Assembly: GCA_009869945.1 (NCBI GenBank)
Contig: WIXG01000148.1
Span: 112,188-176,187, forward strand
Length of the DNA: 64,000 nt
DNA from: Mesaphorura yosii
Lineage: Eukaryota; Arthropoda; Collembola; Poduromorpha; Tullbergiidae
Reading direction: 5' to 3'
Below, in pieces: positions 38,752 through 51,746 of the stretch. The notes beneath the pieces were generated by a model. That model was given only the letters and a program-made list of their open reading frames with translations. It had not been told where the DNA came from and did not search any database. Every line of letters starts with the position of its first letter. Positions within the stretch are counted from its first letter, which is position 1. A program made the translations under genes and the position numbers.

Positions 38752-41209
38752 TTTATGTAATCATGTTGTCATTCTGGCGGCTTCTGCCTTGCTCCTTCAC
38801 GTCTTCATCTGCTTATACTCTGAACATGTGCGTCTTCTCTCTTGAAATAATTGTCGTGTCTTACCTCAAAATCCTTCGTGTTGAGCTATCCCGCACGAAA
38901 TTTAGATAACCGCAATTAACTGCATCCATTTGTCCGATCTCAATGCTAATCTTCTACAGCTAGAGCGACTTGTGACCGAGTTAACGCAAATTAGTGCAAT
39001 TACACATGGTGGGGTAGGCCTGTGAGTGGTCCCAGCATTCATTGTATTAAGTCTAAGCGTAACCGTTAAATCATAATTCACATAATTCGACATTGAATTG
39101 ATTCAACTGCGGCTTCTGACTTCTGAGTCCGAGGCTTAGCTGTGCTACTGCAGGTTTCGACCACAGGATGATCTTACGTTTATACTGCGTAAGAGTTCTC
39201 ACAGCTCAAAATCTCAAAGGCGTCGAGCGAGCAGATACAGCACGCGCGCACCTGACATCGTATCATTAAAGACTCTCTGGAATAAATTAAATTCAGCAGC
39301 GTCTCATCAACCGTAATCGATTTTTAAGAATTATTTAATCATTTTCCAGTAATCACCAGCCGCATTAGAAAGTCAAAGCCGGTAACGACCGGTTGAGAAT
39401 CAAAGTCCATACTCCTTGCATTCTATTCTAATAATTACACTCATCTGGAAACTGGACGAAAAACGCTCGGTTAAATTCTAGGACGGAATTTGCCATGTTT
39501 ATTGTTTACTTGCTCTTTTGCGTGGATATTTAAGATTCCAAAGTCCCGTGCTTGCCTTGTACGTAAACTTGACCCACTGGCAATGTATCGGAAACATCGT
39601 CCGCACTGCGCCGGCATCGCAAGATCATATGCGTATGTGACATGGAATTCTCAAATTAAGGATTCCAAAAGCATCCACGGGCTACAAGTGGTGCACATAA
39701 TAATGATTCTACCTAGTATTTGGAGGCATAGTTTGTAACAGCTGACAAGACTTTGAACCCTGTAAGAGTTGTACTGAAGTGTCTCATTCTTTAAGTAAAT
39801 CGAGGAGTCATAGTCATAATGCAACATAAACCATAATAGTAGGCGGATTACGTATCTGAATGGTTTGAGGGATATAAAATCGATTAGCCTGAACCTAACC
39901 TCTGCTCTGTCCTCCTAATTGCCGTAATCTTCGCCCTCTGCAGATTATTAGTCGGTTCGCTCGGCAGTATCACGGAAAAGGTTCAGCTCTACACTCTGCA
40001 GGCAGGTGACACGAGCATTACGAATGGTTCGAAATTTTCCTCAAAGGCTCAGTACTCATCCAGTAGCTGAGGAGAGACTAAAGGCTGTAGAAAACCAGCT
40101 CTGGAATTTTTGTCTGGCGAGATTGATGGAAAATTTCATCCGAGGTCAAATTCCAAAATAAACCTGTCTTTGTGCAGGAGACCACATGCCTTGCATTTTC
40201 TGAATGGAATATTTCCTCGGTGAAGGGATTTCGATAGCGCACGCGTCATACGATGAAATTGGATTCAGGATCGACACTGAACTTTAAGCAACGGCACCAT
40301 CAGCATCAAATTTAGGAAATTTATATTTTTGCATGGCGCATCATGTGCATGGAATTGTCCTGACCACCGCTGCAACTGGCATACTGTCACCAACCCATGC
40401 TTATTACAAAGACAGAAGCACGGGTGTTACCTAATTTTAGATCATGAAAGTCACTTGCTACAAACGACCACAATACGACTCATGTTTGTAAAATATGGGC
40501 ACTACATTTGAACGATCAGTCAGTTAGAATCACATCAGTCGCCTGTTCACGTCATCCAGTCTTGTTTTCACACTTTGCTGGTCAAAGGGTTAAGAAGCAC
40601 AAGCATTCCAAGTGAATTCCAGCTGCTGTCCGCGTTGTAAACATATCTCAAGTCATCGAGCACAAACAGCGTGTCGTCGCCTCAGCTTTCTGGATCTGAC
40701 ACACGAGCCAGAAGGTTCAAACTCGGTGAACTCTGAAATTAGCGTTTTTACATGTGATAATTTCATTTTCGTCTTAAATTCCACTCATTCACCATGGGGC
40801 ATTTCTGCGTGCACACGTGATGCGATATTTGTGATTGTATGATGCTCTCATCGCATGGCCATTCAACTGCGTCCTGAAAGAAGTCTCGTTTATGTGAACT
40901 GGATGTGACTGCCTTCGAGAGGATTTCAGTTGCATTGATTTCAAAGACTGTCGAATGTTGTGCATTTAGCTTAATCTGACTCTCTGTTTATCTATTTAGG
41001 TGAAAACTCCGTTTTACATAATTCGAAGAAGTAAGATATCAACAAAGACGTTAAGTCCAACACAAATTCGTTTGTCAGGGTTCAGTTTCAGTTTGGGTGT
41101 TCAGGCAAGATAACGACGGTCAACTGTCTGGGAGTAAACGGTTTCAATTTTTTAATTTCTAACTCAGCTTGCAAAATTTCATGTGATTCTGTGAAGTGTA
41201 ACAATCAAG
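38752..41209. other. Intergenic region before P5CS, no gene supported
   Basis: About 2.4 kb without a coding signal on either strand. Two overlapping TCAGTT initiator-like sequences at 41082-41093 lie some 120 nt upstream of the P5CS ATG and could mark its transcription start. No TATA box was seen near them. Confidence 0.45.
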
Positions 41210-44200
41210 ATGCATCGCAGCTCAGCCGTGATGGGTTTCCGCTTCATTCCAAACACATTTATTCTCAGGAAACCCCAAACTCCAAAGCGTTTTATCACAA
41301 TGACTTTTGTAAGTTCCCAATTTGTTATTTGCGCTCATTCAAATGCTAATTTAAACGAAAAACCAGGTTACGCGACGAGATTTGTCAACTTCGAAGCCGA
41401 TTTTTGACTACGTTTCGCCAAAGGAAGGAAATGGGTTCGCAAAGGGAGCGCTCGTCAGTCGAAGCCAGCTGGAACAGGCGAAGCGCGTCGTGGTGAAAGT
41501 GGGAAGTGCAGTGCTGACTCGCGAGGACAACTGCGGTTTGGCGCTTGGGAGAGTCGCCTCACTGGTTGAGCAGGTAACTACGCAACAAATTGATATGCGC
41601 TACAGTTCTTGTCAATGGTTCGAATTTTCTAGGTCGCGACGTTGCAAAATTCTGGTCGAGAACTGATTATGGTCACAAGTGGAGCCGTGGCTTTCGGCAA
41701 GCAGAAACTGGTGCAGGAGTTGGTCATGTCGATGTCCATGAGACAGACTTTGCATTCCAAGGATCATCAAGTACATGTGAGCCCATAACTGAACCCGAGA
41801 GTGACATTGCGAATATGAGTTTGATTCTTTTAGCTAATGGGAAATTCGAAGAGCACTCCCAACAAAATGGCTCTTGAGCCACGAGCTGCAGCTGCCGTTG
41901 GGCAGTCGGGACTCATGTCGCTGTACGAAGCCATGTTTGCGCAGTACGGAGTTCGTATAGCGCAGGTCTTGGTCACAAAGGCTGACTTCACTGACGAGTA
42001 CACAAGAAAGCACCTTTTCCAGACCATGTCTGAATTACTAGCATTAAACATTGTGCCAATTGTCAACACGAATGACGCAGTTGCTGCCCCACCCCAAGTC
42101 TACGATGCATTGGAAGGAGTAAGTGAAATACTTGCATTTGACGCATCCAAATACGCAAGCGAGTATCGTGAACGTGTGAAATTTTATGTGAAGGATATCA
42201 CCGTGAACGACAACGACAGCCTGGCAGCTTTGTTGTCCGCTGAGATCCAAGCCGATTTGCTCGTACTGATGTCGGATGTCGACGGAGTGTTCACCGGACC
42301 ACCCAAATTGGAAGGCTCGCGACTGATTCACACCTTCAACCCGATGAACGCGAGTGTCCGCTATGGCGCCATGTCTCGCGTCGGCTCCGGTGGCATGCAG
42401 TCCAAAGTAAGCACATTGTGTGAGTGTGTGCATTCTGCATGCCAGGATGTCGAGCCGTAATTCTTAATGCTTGCTGAAGAACATTCCCCCCAAATTGAAT
42501 TAAGTCACTTCATTTAAGTGCACGCTCCAAAATTTCCTTTCTCAGATTAATAGATTTGGAGTAGTGAGTAGGCGATGAATGGAAAACTATCTGTCAAGAT
42601 TTTCAAAATGTTGTCAACCAGAATGATTAAGCATGATTTTTCTTATTAAAGTCCCAATATGTACAGGTGTCGGCAGCCACTTGGGCCCTCAATCAGGGAA
42701 TCGGAGTCGTCATCTGCAACGGATCTCGCGAAGGAGCCTTGACGTCCGTCATTGCTGGACGCCGCGTGGGAACCCTCTTCACAACACACGCACATGGAAC
42801 CATGTCGCCGGAAAACTTAGCCGACTTAGGTCAGTCTCTCTTATCTCTACACGTGGTTAAACGTGGTGCATGTTTACCACGTTTAAGCATAGACTCCACG
42901 TGAGCAATTAGTGTCAAGTCTCTGCAGAGACTTATCTCGGTAAAGCTGTACATATAACCGTCTTGATTGCTATCTTGCTCGCAGTGCAAGGAACATGGAC
43001 AGCGCGTGAAGTCTGTCCAGCGACGTTTTTGTTATTTGCTCGAAAAATCTGTAGAAGCATAAGACACGTATCAAATTGTTCACGTTGCAATCTTCTGCGC
43101 CTTAGTGTACTCTTCAACTGGCATTTGTTATCTAAAATCTAACATGCTGACTAATGAATGTTTATTTCCAGCTAAAACCGGTGGACGAGACCTGCAGAAT
43201 CTGAGCGGAGTTCAGAGATCAGACATTATTCTCCAGATTGCCGATTTGTTGTCGGCCAAGCGTGCAGATATTTTGTCTGCAAATGAAGTGGACTTAAACT
43301 CCGTGGAGGAGAAGAATGTGTCATCATCAATGATTGACCGACTTAAGTTGACTGATTCAAAAATTGAGAGCCTTGTCACAGGTCAGTTCATTAGTTCCGT
43401 ATTATGAATGGTAAAAAATTAAGTTGCGATGGGGAAGGAGCCTGATGGGGCGACGTGAGACGCTGAGCGCAAAAATGAGAAAAGCTCACACATCGTTTTC
43501 TATCAGGTTTGAAACAACTGGCGACAAGTTCGACGCATTTGGTTGGAAAAGTTCTGAGACGCACCCGCCTCTCGGAGGGTTTGGACCTGGAACAAATCAC
43601 GGTTCCAATTGGACTGCTTTTGGTGATATTTGAATCCAGACCCGATTGTCTCCCCCAGGTGAGAGAGAGCATTGGAAAAGTCGATTACATGAAGATATTT
43701 GCAAAGTTGATTTAAAACTTCCAACAACCTTCGATATGCACTTGGCACTCATACACCATTTATTATTCAAGTCCTTGACAGAGCCGTGGCTGTTCTCACT
43801 TCACTTACGATTTCAATTTCTATTGCAATCTCGCAGATCGCTTCTTTGGCCATTGCATCAGGGAATGGGCTCGTATTGAAAGGTGGAAGTGAAGCTGTGA
43901 GTACAAACAATGCGCTCATGTCGATCGTGTCTGAGGCTCTGATGGCTCACCGCGTGCAAGACGCCGTGCAGATGGTATGTGGCCGCATGCGCCGTGTAGC
44001 ATAAATGTGAAACTACTTGGCCCAATCACTCAACTTGTTCCACTTTTGGCTTTAATTACCATTTTAATTTAAGCAAGTTTCTGAATGTCAATTTCAAATG
44101 GCAGACACCAGCCGAATGTTATTCAACTTCCCATACAAATTGATTTTCTTGCGCGTGCTCAATGCAACTAATGTTTACAATTTGCAATGCGTAGGTTCAA

Positions 44201-45209
44201 TCCAGAGAAGACGTGAGTGAAATCATTGGGCTTGGGATAGTCGATCTGATCATTCCACGTGGATCCTCGTCGCTTGTGCGCACTGTGAGCGCCATGGCTC
44301 AAGGTGTTCCTGTCTTGGGCCATTCTGAAGGCATTTGCCATGTTTACGTCGACAATGACGCAGATTTAGACAAGGCATTCAGAATCAGTAAGTAGACTCA
44401 ACTTCCCCTTGATTGGTCACCGTGTCCTTCAGTCATGGTCTCATATACTTTCAGTCCGAGATTCCAAATGCGGTTATCCGTCAGCATGCAATGCAGCGGA
44501 GACGATACTCATTCACAGAGCACTCGTGAAGAAAGGAAACTTCTTTGCCAAGCTATGTGACATGCTGAAAGCCAACAATGTAAGCCAACGACTTGTAGAC
44601 GAACAGTACTCGAATTGATGGCACTAAAATCAGTGTTTATGAAGGTTGAGATCTTTGCTGGCCCGACCATTTCCAAGGAACTCACATTTGGCCCACCACT
44701 GGCGAAATCATTTCGTACCGAGTACGGCCGTCTCGCGGTAACTGTTGAAGTTGTCCCGGACATATTTGCTGCAATTGAGCACATCAACACCTTCGGATCA
44801 GCACACACTGACTCCATTGTCACCGAGAGCGGTATGCCCTCTAATAATTTACAATCGGACTTCCCATAATTCCTGTTTATTTGCAGATAAAAATGCAAAG
44901 GAATTCATGAACCGTGTTGACTCAGCTTGCGTGTTCCATAACGCGTCCACCAGATTCGCCGATGGCTATCGGTTTGGGCTCGGAGCCGAGGTTGGTATCA
45001 GCACAGGGAGAATTCATGCTCGTGGGCCAGTCGGCGTGGAGGGACTCCTAACGACAAAGTGGATTTTGCGCGGACACGGAGACACAGCGTCTGACTTCGG
45101 GCCCAACGGAAAGCACTTTGAACATCTTCAGCTTCCCCTCGAAATTCCTGGCTCGTCCGTGAAATCGATTGAACTTACGAGTCAAGACATTTCGGTCGCC
45201 GGGAACTAA
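41210..45209 (+). CDS. ALDH18A1: Delta-1-pyrroline-5-carboxylate synthase (glutamate 5-kinase + gamma-glutamyl phosphate reductase)
   Basis: Mitochondrial bifunctional enzyme that makes pyrroline-5-carboxylate from glutamate with ATP and NADPH, for proline, ornithine and arginine synthesis. Twelve exons: 41210-41308, 41367-41573, 41633-41770, 41834-42406, 42667-42829, 43172-43381, 43507-43658, 43837-43974, 44195-44387, 44455-44579, 44645-44831 and 44887-45209. All phases agree and give 835 residues (human 795). The N-terminus is Arg/Ser-rich, like a mitochondrial targeting peptide. The kinase half has [33 protein letters not shown] and LMSDVDGVF. The reductase half has [65 protein letters not shown] and the catalytic-cysteine segment [13 protein letters not shown]. 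Exon 4 holds an extra 25-codon stretch (42119-42193) that looks like an optional intron; removing it leaves 810 residues. Confidence 0.97.
42119..42193 (+). other. 75-nt in-frame optional intron (exitron-like) in P5CS exon 4
   Basis: The segment begins with a perfect GTAAGT at a codon boundary and ends AAG|GAT. It is 75 nt long and contains no stop. Human P5CS has no equivalent residues: the kinase domain passes from LQG almost directly to VKDNDSLAA. Removal gives [16 protein letters not shown], which aligns well. The 3' site lacks a strong pyrimidine tract, so retention is also possible. Confidence 0.55.
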
Positions 45210-45554
45210 TCTTCTTATGCCCTACACTTTGTACACCAGTTTAATTTAATTACTTTGCTTCATTTTAACTTCACGCTCTTTTCCACAATATACTGTAAAC
45301 TAATTTAATACTTTATAACGATAGTATTTGTGCGTTCAAGTGAGAGACTTGCTAATTAAGCCACAGGCAGTGGCTATGGCCATGGCCAAGGTCATAACTC
45401 TCGTATCGAAGTCCTGCAGTCCTACTTTCGTCTTCCACACGTGAAGGAAAATCGCGAGTCACGCATACGCATATCTGCAATGATATGCAAATCTATTTAT
45501 AACCAATAATTAAGAAATATTAACTTCTAGATTTCAACAGCTTCATTTTTAACA

Positions 45555-45560
45555 AATAAA
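45555..45560 (+). terminator. Poly(A) signal candidate of P5CS
   Basis: AATAAA about 345 nt after the stop codon. Confidence 0.4.
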
Positions 45561-48500
45561 AGAATGATACTGCAAAACTATGCCTCAATAGTGTCTCAAT
45601 ACGTCAACTGCGGCTGTCATAATGATTGCGTAATGTGTTCTAGATTTTCTTTCGCTCATTTCGTCCTGGAACGCATTAGCCGTGGTACTTATCAAGAACA
45701 ATAACTTTATAACGAAGGTTGGGGACGACAGAATGATAGCACAGTTTTCAGAAAGTGTGCAAGTGCGAGGGTCCAGGTACACATGCACTGAAGATTTTAA
45801 TGGTTAATTAGGTGTGTACCCATCATTCACATTGTTTGTTGGCGTTCTTCATGCCAGTCGAACTTAGGCTTCATGCGAAAATGCCAACGGGCTTCCGAAC
45901 CAGCGGTCTCCAGTGGAGTCTTGTTCCGCAGGTGGACAAACTTTGTCTGGTCACTGACATTTGACCATAACTCACGGAATGGAAATCGTGGAAGCAGATG
46001 CTTGTGCCTATATAATCTGTGGAGATCGTAATCGTTCGATGAACCTTCCTAACCTGGGGTTTACCCTTCTGGGGTTCTTTGACGAAAGAATATTGATTGA
46101 TGTAATTGACAGTCAGACAGAGATATCTTCAGACCTCACAATTGATCTATGGAAATTAATTCCGTCAGTATTGCAAGCAAGTCCACGGTTTTCGCGCAGC
46201 AGACAAGAAAGAATGTGTTGAGGAAATTCATGGCTTCTCGTACCTTGATCGATTAAGTCGCAGTAACGTATCGCGTTCGCCAATTTAGCATTGAGAATTC
46301 CCAGACACCTTTGTTGCACTGCAGAGGACTATTCAATTTGTATTTTGGTCACACACGTGAAGTTTGATATCTCAAAATATTGAATGCGAATTCACTTTTG
46401 CCGTTTAGCGTGGATCATTGTTGTTAAATATAGGCGCGTCCTTCTCATTCATCATTGTTAACGATTTTTCTTTACGTAACACGAGCCTCAGTTGGTGAGT
46501 ACAAAAAAAGTGACATCCAGAAGCAAACAGAAATTCCAGAATGCTTTACACTCCGAAACAATGAGCCATAAACATGTCTCATATTTATATATTGTCAAGT
46601 TACGAATCGCAAAAACGCAAAAGGCAATGAAGATCACTAATTTGAAAATTTCTTTCTTCTGATCTGGGCATTGCGATCGTGCAATTCCCAGGCCCAGCCA
46701 AATCAGAAAGAAACAGCATGACAGCATTGAACTGGCTGCAGCTGCTGGCCTTTGCGTTGCGTGTGGAATGAATGAAACATCAATTACAAAGTCAATAAAT
46801 TACATGACGTGGATACACCCAACAAAAAATTGGCTTTGCAGTTGAACTTGATAATGAGCAGTTGCTGACATGTCATTAGTATGGAAATCGCATTGCCCTG
46901 TGACATGTGACAAACACAAGCCACAATGTAAGACAGTGACTAATTAGCCAAGCTACGGCAGTGCATGCGAACCGAACAAAGAGCGTGACCGTCACTGAAT
47001 TCAACAATTAGCCCAAGCCGAGACCTGACTTTAGTTTTATACTAAGGTCATTGAAATAATTTTAACACTGCCATGTAAGGCTATCCTTCTAGGAGATTCC
47101 AAGCGAGCACTTCATGATGGAAATGTACAATGTGCACTAGAAACAGCATCGATAAGCAAATACTCACGATTAAGTGGGGCTGCATCAAAAGTAAGTATTT
47201 GATTAGCAAACCAACGTCAGCACTATCTCCAATCCAGGGTTGACCATGCCAGATACGTTCCATGTCTGCAGACGTGTCGAGGTTCTTAAGCGTCGGGAAA
47301 CGCGTGACTTCATTGTCGATTGTAATAAAATATAACGCCATCGTCGACCACCGTCTTTAAACTCACTCGGACTACAATCGCCTTGCTGCATTTCGTACAC
47401 ATTACACAATCAATGGCGAGAAGAGGTTACGCTGTTCGAATTGATGTAATGTGCAAATCATCCTTAGCAAAGTCGCGTATTTTCCTTAATGGTTTTATGC
47501 ATTTTCACCTGTCTGCATTAAAAGGCGAGAAGACGAGAAATGTGAATTCTACGAATCCAAATTTAATTACAACTTACACTCAAAGGATTACGTATACGCT
47601 CAAAAGTGAAACTGTTCCATTATATTCTTGTACACGAGGGAATCTTGTAACTTGCATTGTATAATGCAAAAAAATTGCCACCGCATCAAGTCTCGAACGG
47701 ACACAGCTCTCTTAATATCAGCGCAGTGATTTTCTAATTTTATCTTGATAATAATTGATAAATTAGAAATCGTCTCGTTTTCATCCAAAATTACACTGCT
47801 GCAACGTTTTATGTGAATAGGAGGTCATAAGCAAACGCACAAATTGCGAAATTTCACGCTTGCGAATTGCTAAGTTCAAATTGTAGAACGAGCTTAGGAA
47901 TATAGGATAATATGAATATAGATGCAAATTATGCCGTTCTGTAGTGCAAATCCGTGCTGTATGTGATCAATAATTGCTGGTGCCCAAATGCGTGAACGGC
48001 GATTGTTTGTCTTCACCTTGACTTGTTCAAGTGTTTCTAAGTAATTGCTGCTCCCCACCATCGTAGTACTACTAATTACTCACGTCCATTTCACTGTAAC
48101 TTCTTCGTCTGATTGCGCACATGAACCTATTATTTCCTTCCAGCCTATAAATGCTAAAGCAGTGGTAATGGTCAGCAAATCGTTTTGATGCGCCGCGTGG
48201 ACTCCAGGCTTTGAGCTTCGGGAGCCTCAACATGGAATTCGAGCTTGAGCCATCAGTGCAACGACAAAGTATTAATTTTGTCCATAACATAGAAGGCAGT
48301 GCACCAATTGATGGAACTTCTTCAGTTAGTGGGGTAATTTGGAGATGGAAATGAGCCGTACCGTTCCATATCTTTCTTGGACGCTGAGTACGTTCCAGTG
48401 CAGGTGTACCGAGTTCTAAATGATACTCTTGCGTGATGCGAGAATGAAGATAAAGATATTTGCTTAACCTTTAAATCAATTGTCCAACAACGAACTGACG

Positions 48501-51500
48501 AACAACTTCGCATCGTCGTCATCATCAATGGGAATCTGGCAATGACTGAATTGCAATTCACGGCAGGTACCAAGACGAGGGGTTTTTCTTTTTCGTGGTC
48601 TTCGCAGTGGTTTTTCTTGACTGGGATTTCTGCGAGCACAGACTACGGACTCAGGTAGCATCCACCAGCAACAGTTCGGTGGTTGGTGCAGAAAGCAAAG
48701 AGTAGATGCTGAGAGTTGTGCACATTTAAATGATGATCGCTCATCATTATTAGCATCTTAACAATATTTCTAATATTACAATCTGCACAGGCCCAGACTG
48801 AGACTCTTCTGCTCGGACGCTGTTGTGCTGTGCACGTTGAAATTAGGGTAAGAAAGAAGAAGCTCATTTTAATACCTTGCATTAGATTAGAAAGACTCTA
48901 TGACGAAACAGCCTTCTTGGCGAGCGCACTTGCACAGTCTCAATTTTAACGCCATCAGCTCAGTGAGCAGTGGCAGCGTCCGTTTGTCTCGAAGTGCAGT
49001 CGACCCTCTCGTGAACTACAAATTATTCGTTGTTGGAAACCGGGACAGCACAGACGTCATTGTTTGTAGCGGGAAGATGAGCAACATAAGTTCTTCGCTG
49101 CAAACTCCGAAAAAGACTTCTGCGGCGGACTGAGGCCAACTACTTACTAGAGTCCAGCTCGCCTACATCCATTCCTTCAATTCTTCATTTTTGAGACAGA
49201 GCCATAAAAGTGTTCAGTGTTACGAAGAGAGCAGAGTGACGAATTCTAAAAGTGGAAAGCTTTGGAAGCAACGGACGCTGACGGTGATTAAGAGGAGAAC
49301 CAGCGACAAAGATCCGTAATAACAATAAAAAACGGTCATCTGGCCCCGAGTAAATCAGTCAAATAAAATTGGGCTGGTTTGGACGCTGAGTTTAAAAAGT
49401 ACAGAAAAGAAATCTGATTATCGAGAGAAAATTGATTTGAATTTGAATGATCCAGAATTGATTGTGACTTTCAACAATAACCACACAATTTCTGCCTGAT
49501 TTTTCGACAACATCGACGCGATTAACATTTAGTGTTTAACCACGTTTGGCCCACTACGCGATCAGAGACGCAGCAGAAGCGGAATCATAACCCATTTGAC
49601 ATTTACGAAGTTACGCACTCAAGTCTGCGTTCGCATACGAGAACAGAAAAAGCCCACAAGATAGACAGAATGGTGTCGGATTCTCCGAGGGTTAGGTGAG
49701 TGAATTCACCTTTGATACTCGTTTTCGTATTGAAAATCTGTTCAGTGCAAATAGAAGTGATGACTGATTGATCATTGGTATCATTGGTTGATTATAAAGT
49801 AAAAGTGATCGGGATGGAATGATGATGATGATGATAGATGTGAGCTCTCCACACATTCATTCACCATTGCAAACACATTCAACCACGAGCATATTTCAAT
49901 TCTACGTTTATGATCGAGTAAATTGCTGATTTTATCCTTTGACGTCTGACAACTTGAACTTTCTCGTTTCTGTTGAACGAATGTCCTTGCCACTTGATCT
50001 TGATAGCTGCAGTCTTTGAGGTCTCAGCATCATCGGTTGCAATTCGCGTACATGCGATGATGTTCGCACAATGCGATGAAATGAAATCAAAACATGTGTA
50101 CGCGAACCGTTTAGCACGAGCCATTCACTCGGTTTCAATCGCGCCTCAACGATGACGGAATGAAATCGAGGAGAGTTTTATTATCGAGGCATTGCGTTGA
50201 TGTTTACATGATGAAGAGGGCCAGCGCAACCTCAGCAGGACCACAAGGATCTTATTGTTGTGCATGACTTAACGACTGTTTGTTGTGGTGCGTCTTCTCC
50301 CATTGTTTACAGAATTGGAATGCCTCTGCCTTTTTTCGTGGGTCACTTTTGGCTCTCAGTTGTACAAAGTTGAACTGAGACAATTTTGTTCCTTCCTGAC
50401 AATGACTCAGTGACTCACTCATTCAGTCTTTTGTGAAATTCCATGCGCTTGCATTTTCCGAGAATTACATAACGAATTAGCAAGATAACAAAGCTATGGA
50501 CGATGCGATAAGTAACGGGAACAATAGCCCGTGCCTTGTACAGGCAAAAGTACAATGGCGTAACGCACAGGAGTCGAATGTGCAAGGACAAATGGCAGAA
50601 GAATTTTAGTTTGTAATTGTTTACGTACAAAATAGGAAAATACGAGGACGATCTCTTATTTACTTTTGCTGCGCTCACGCTCGCTTCTTCAAACGAAACC
50701 AGACATCACCGCCGCATTATCCTTTTGTTTATCGGCGGTTCTTGGTAATATCTAACCATAACTAATTAGGTTCTGCCAAAATCAATGCAAAGGTTACGGC
50801 TAAGAAACAGACGAAACAGTCGAGGGCCGAGTCATATGCGCAGGTATTTGCATATTAGTCATATTGACACTAGGCAGGGCGCTGGACAGTTGAATTTCCA
50901 CTCCCTATTTCCGGGACATGGAGTACGAGATGAAGAACCAAAAACCATCATCAATAAAATTTCCAAATGTTTTCCGACGGAAGAGTGTAAAAATTAATCT
51001 GACCATTTAGGATAAGCGTTCATAATTAGGAATTAGGAGATGGATCAGGAAATGAGTTCAGAAAGGTTTGTGATGACGAGTTCATTCATTAATTGTCCAG
51101 TGTTTGACCAGCAACAACACAGCTGGTTCAAAACACGCGTGAACATGCGCACATGTCAGTAGCCAGTAAAACAGGAAAAGATCTCAACTCACTGATCTTA
51201 CAATTAAATGCTTTATTCTAACCTTGAGGGAGCTTTTGTTATGCTTGAATAAAAAATCGAGGTACATCTTACATGTGACCCCATCTTCATTAAGCCGCAC
51301 TTGTTACGAAGCCATCTTAAGTCCAGGACAAAGAAAATAACGAATTTCGGCAAAAGCTTTGAATTATGTCGAAATTGCCTATTGTCACCAGTTCATTTGC
51401 GTAAACAAGGCTTTATTGCAATTTTGGAGACTTTTGTTCTTGCCTTTACGACTGACGCAAGCAAGTCTGCGGCTCCTCTGGCACAAACCAAATTTAAAGT

Positions 51501-51746
51501 GCGGCTCCAGTTGACATCCTTCATCATTTCGCTGTTGAACGCTATGAGTTGAGCTTCGAATCAACTTCCAGTCCTAATTTTCGAACACAGCGGGTCTTGC
51601 TTAAACACAAAGTCAGGCTACAAAATCCAACTTGAGATTAACGAAATTGTATCACAGTTTTACGTAATAAGAGTAGTGACTGTTGCAATATTTGCAATTA
51701 ACATTAAGAAGTCCTCTAAACAATTCTTGGGAGCTATAAATCAACG
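45561..51746. other. 6-kb stretch between P5CS and the ABCH gene, no supported gene
   Basis: Several short open frames were checked. A - strand frame at 47081-47341 has a real ATG and a perfect GTGAGT donor-like site, and a hydrophobic - strand frame lies at 46488-46727. I could not link them or assign a family. A - strand frame from 48882 starts like a signal peptide but leads nowhere. A GAT microsatellite lies at 49821-49838. Confidence 0.45.
49821..49838. repeat. GAT trinucleotide microsatellite
   Basis: Five consecutive GAT units plus a partial unit. Confidence 0.8.

Noticed and set aside
41620-41645. tRNA B-box-like GGTTCGAATTT
   Set aside because: It overlaps the P5CS exon 3 acceptor, and no A box or cloverleaf is present.
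47081-47341. Small membrane-protein gene on the - strand with a downstream hydrophobic exon at 46488-46727
   Set aside because: There is a real ATG and a good GTGAGT, but no family match and no convincing acceptor in the right phase for the second piece.
48476-48882. Neuropeptide- or insulin-like precursor on the - strand (signal-like start, a basic stretch followed by TPRLG, several Cys)
   Set aside because: The PRLG is not followed by a cleavage site, the two open frames differ, and the cysteine pattern does not fit insulin.
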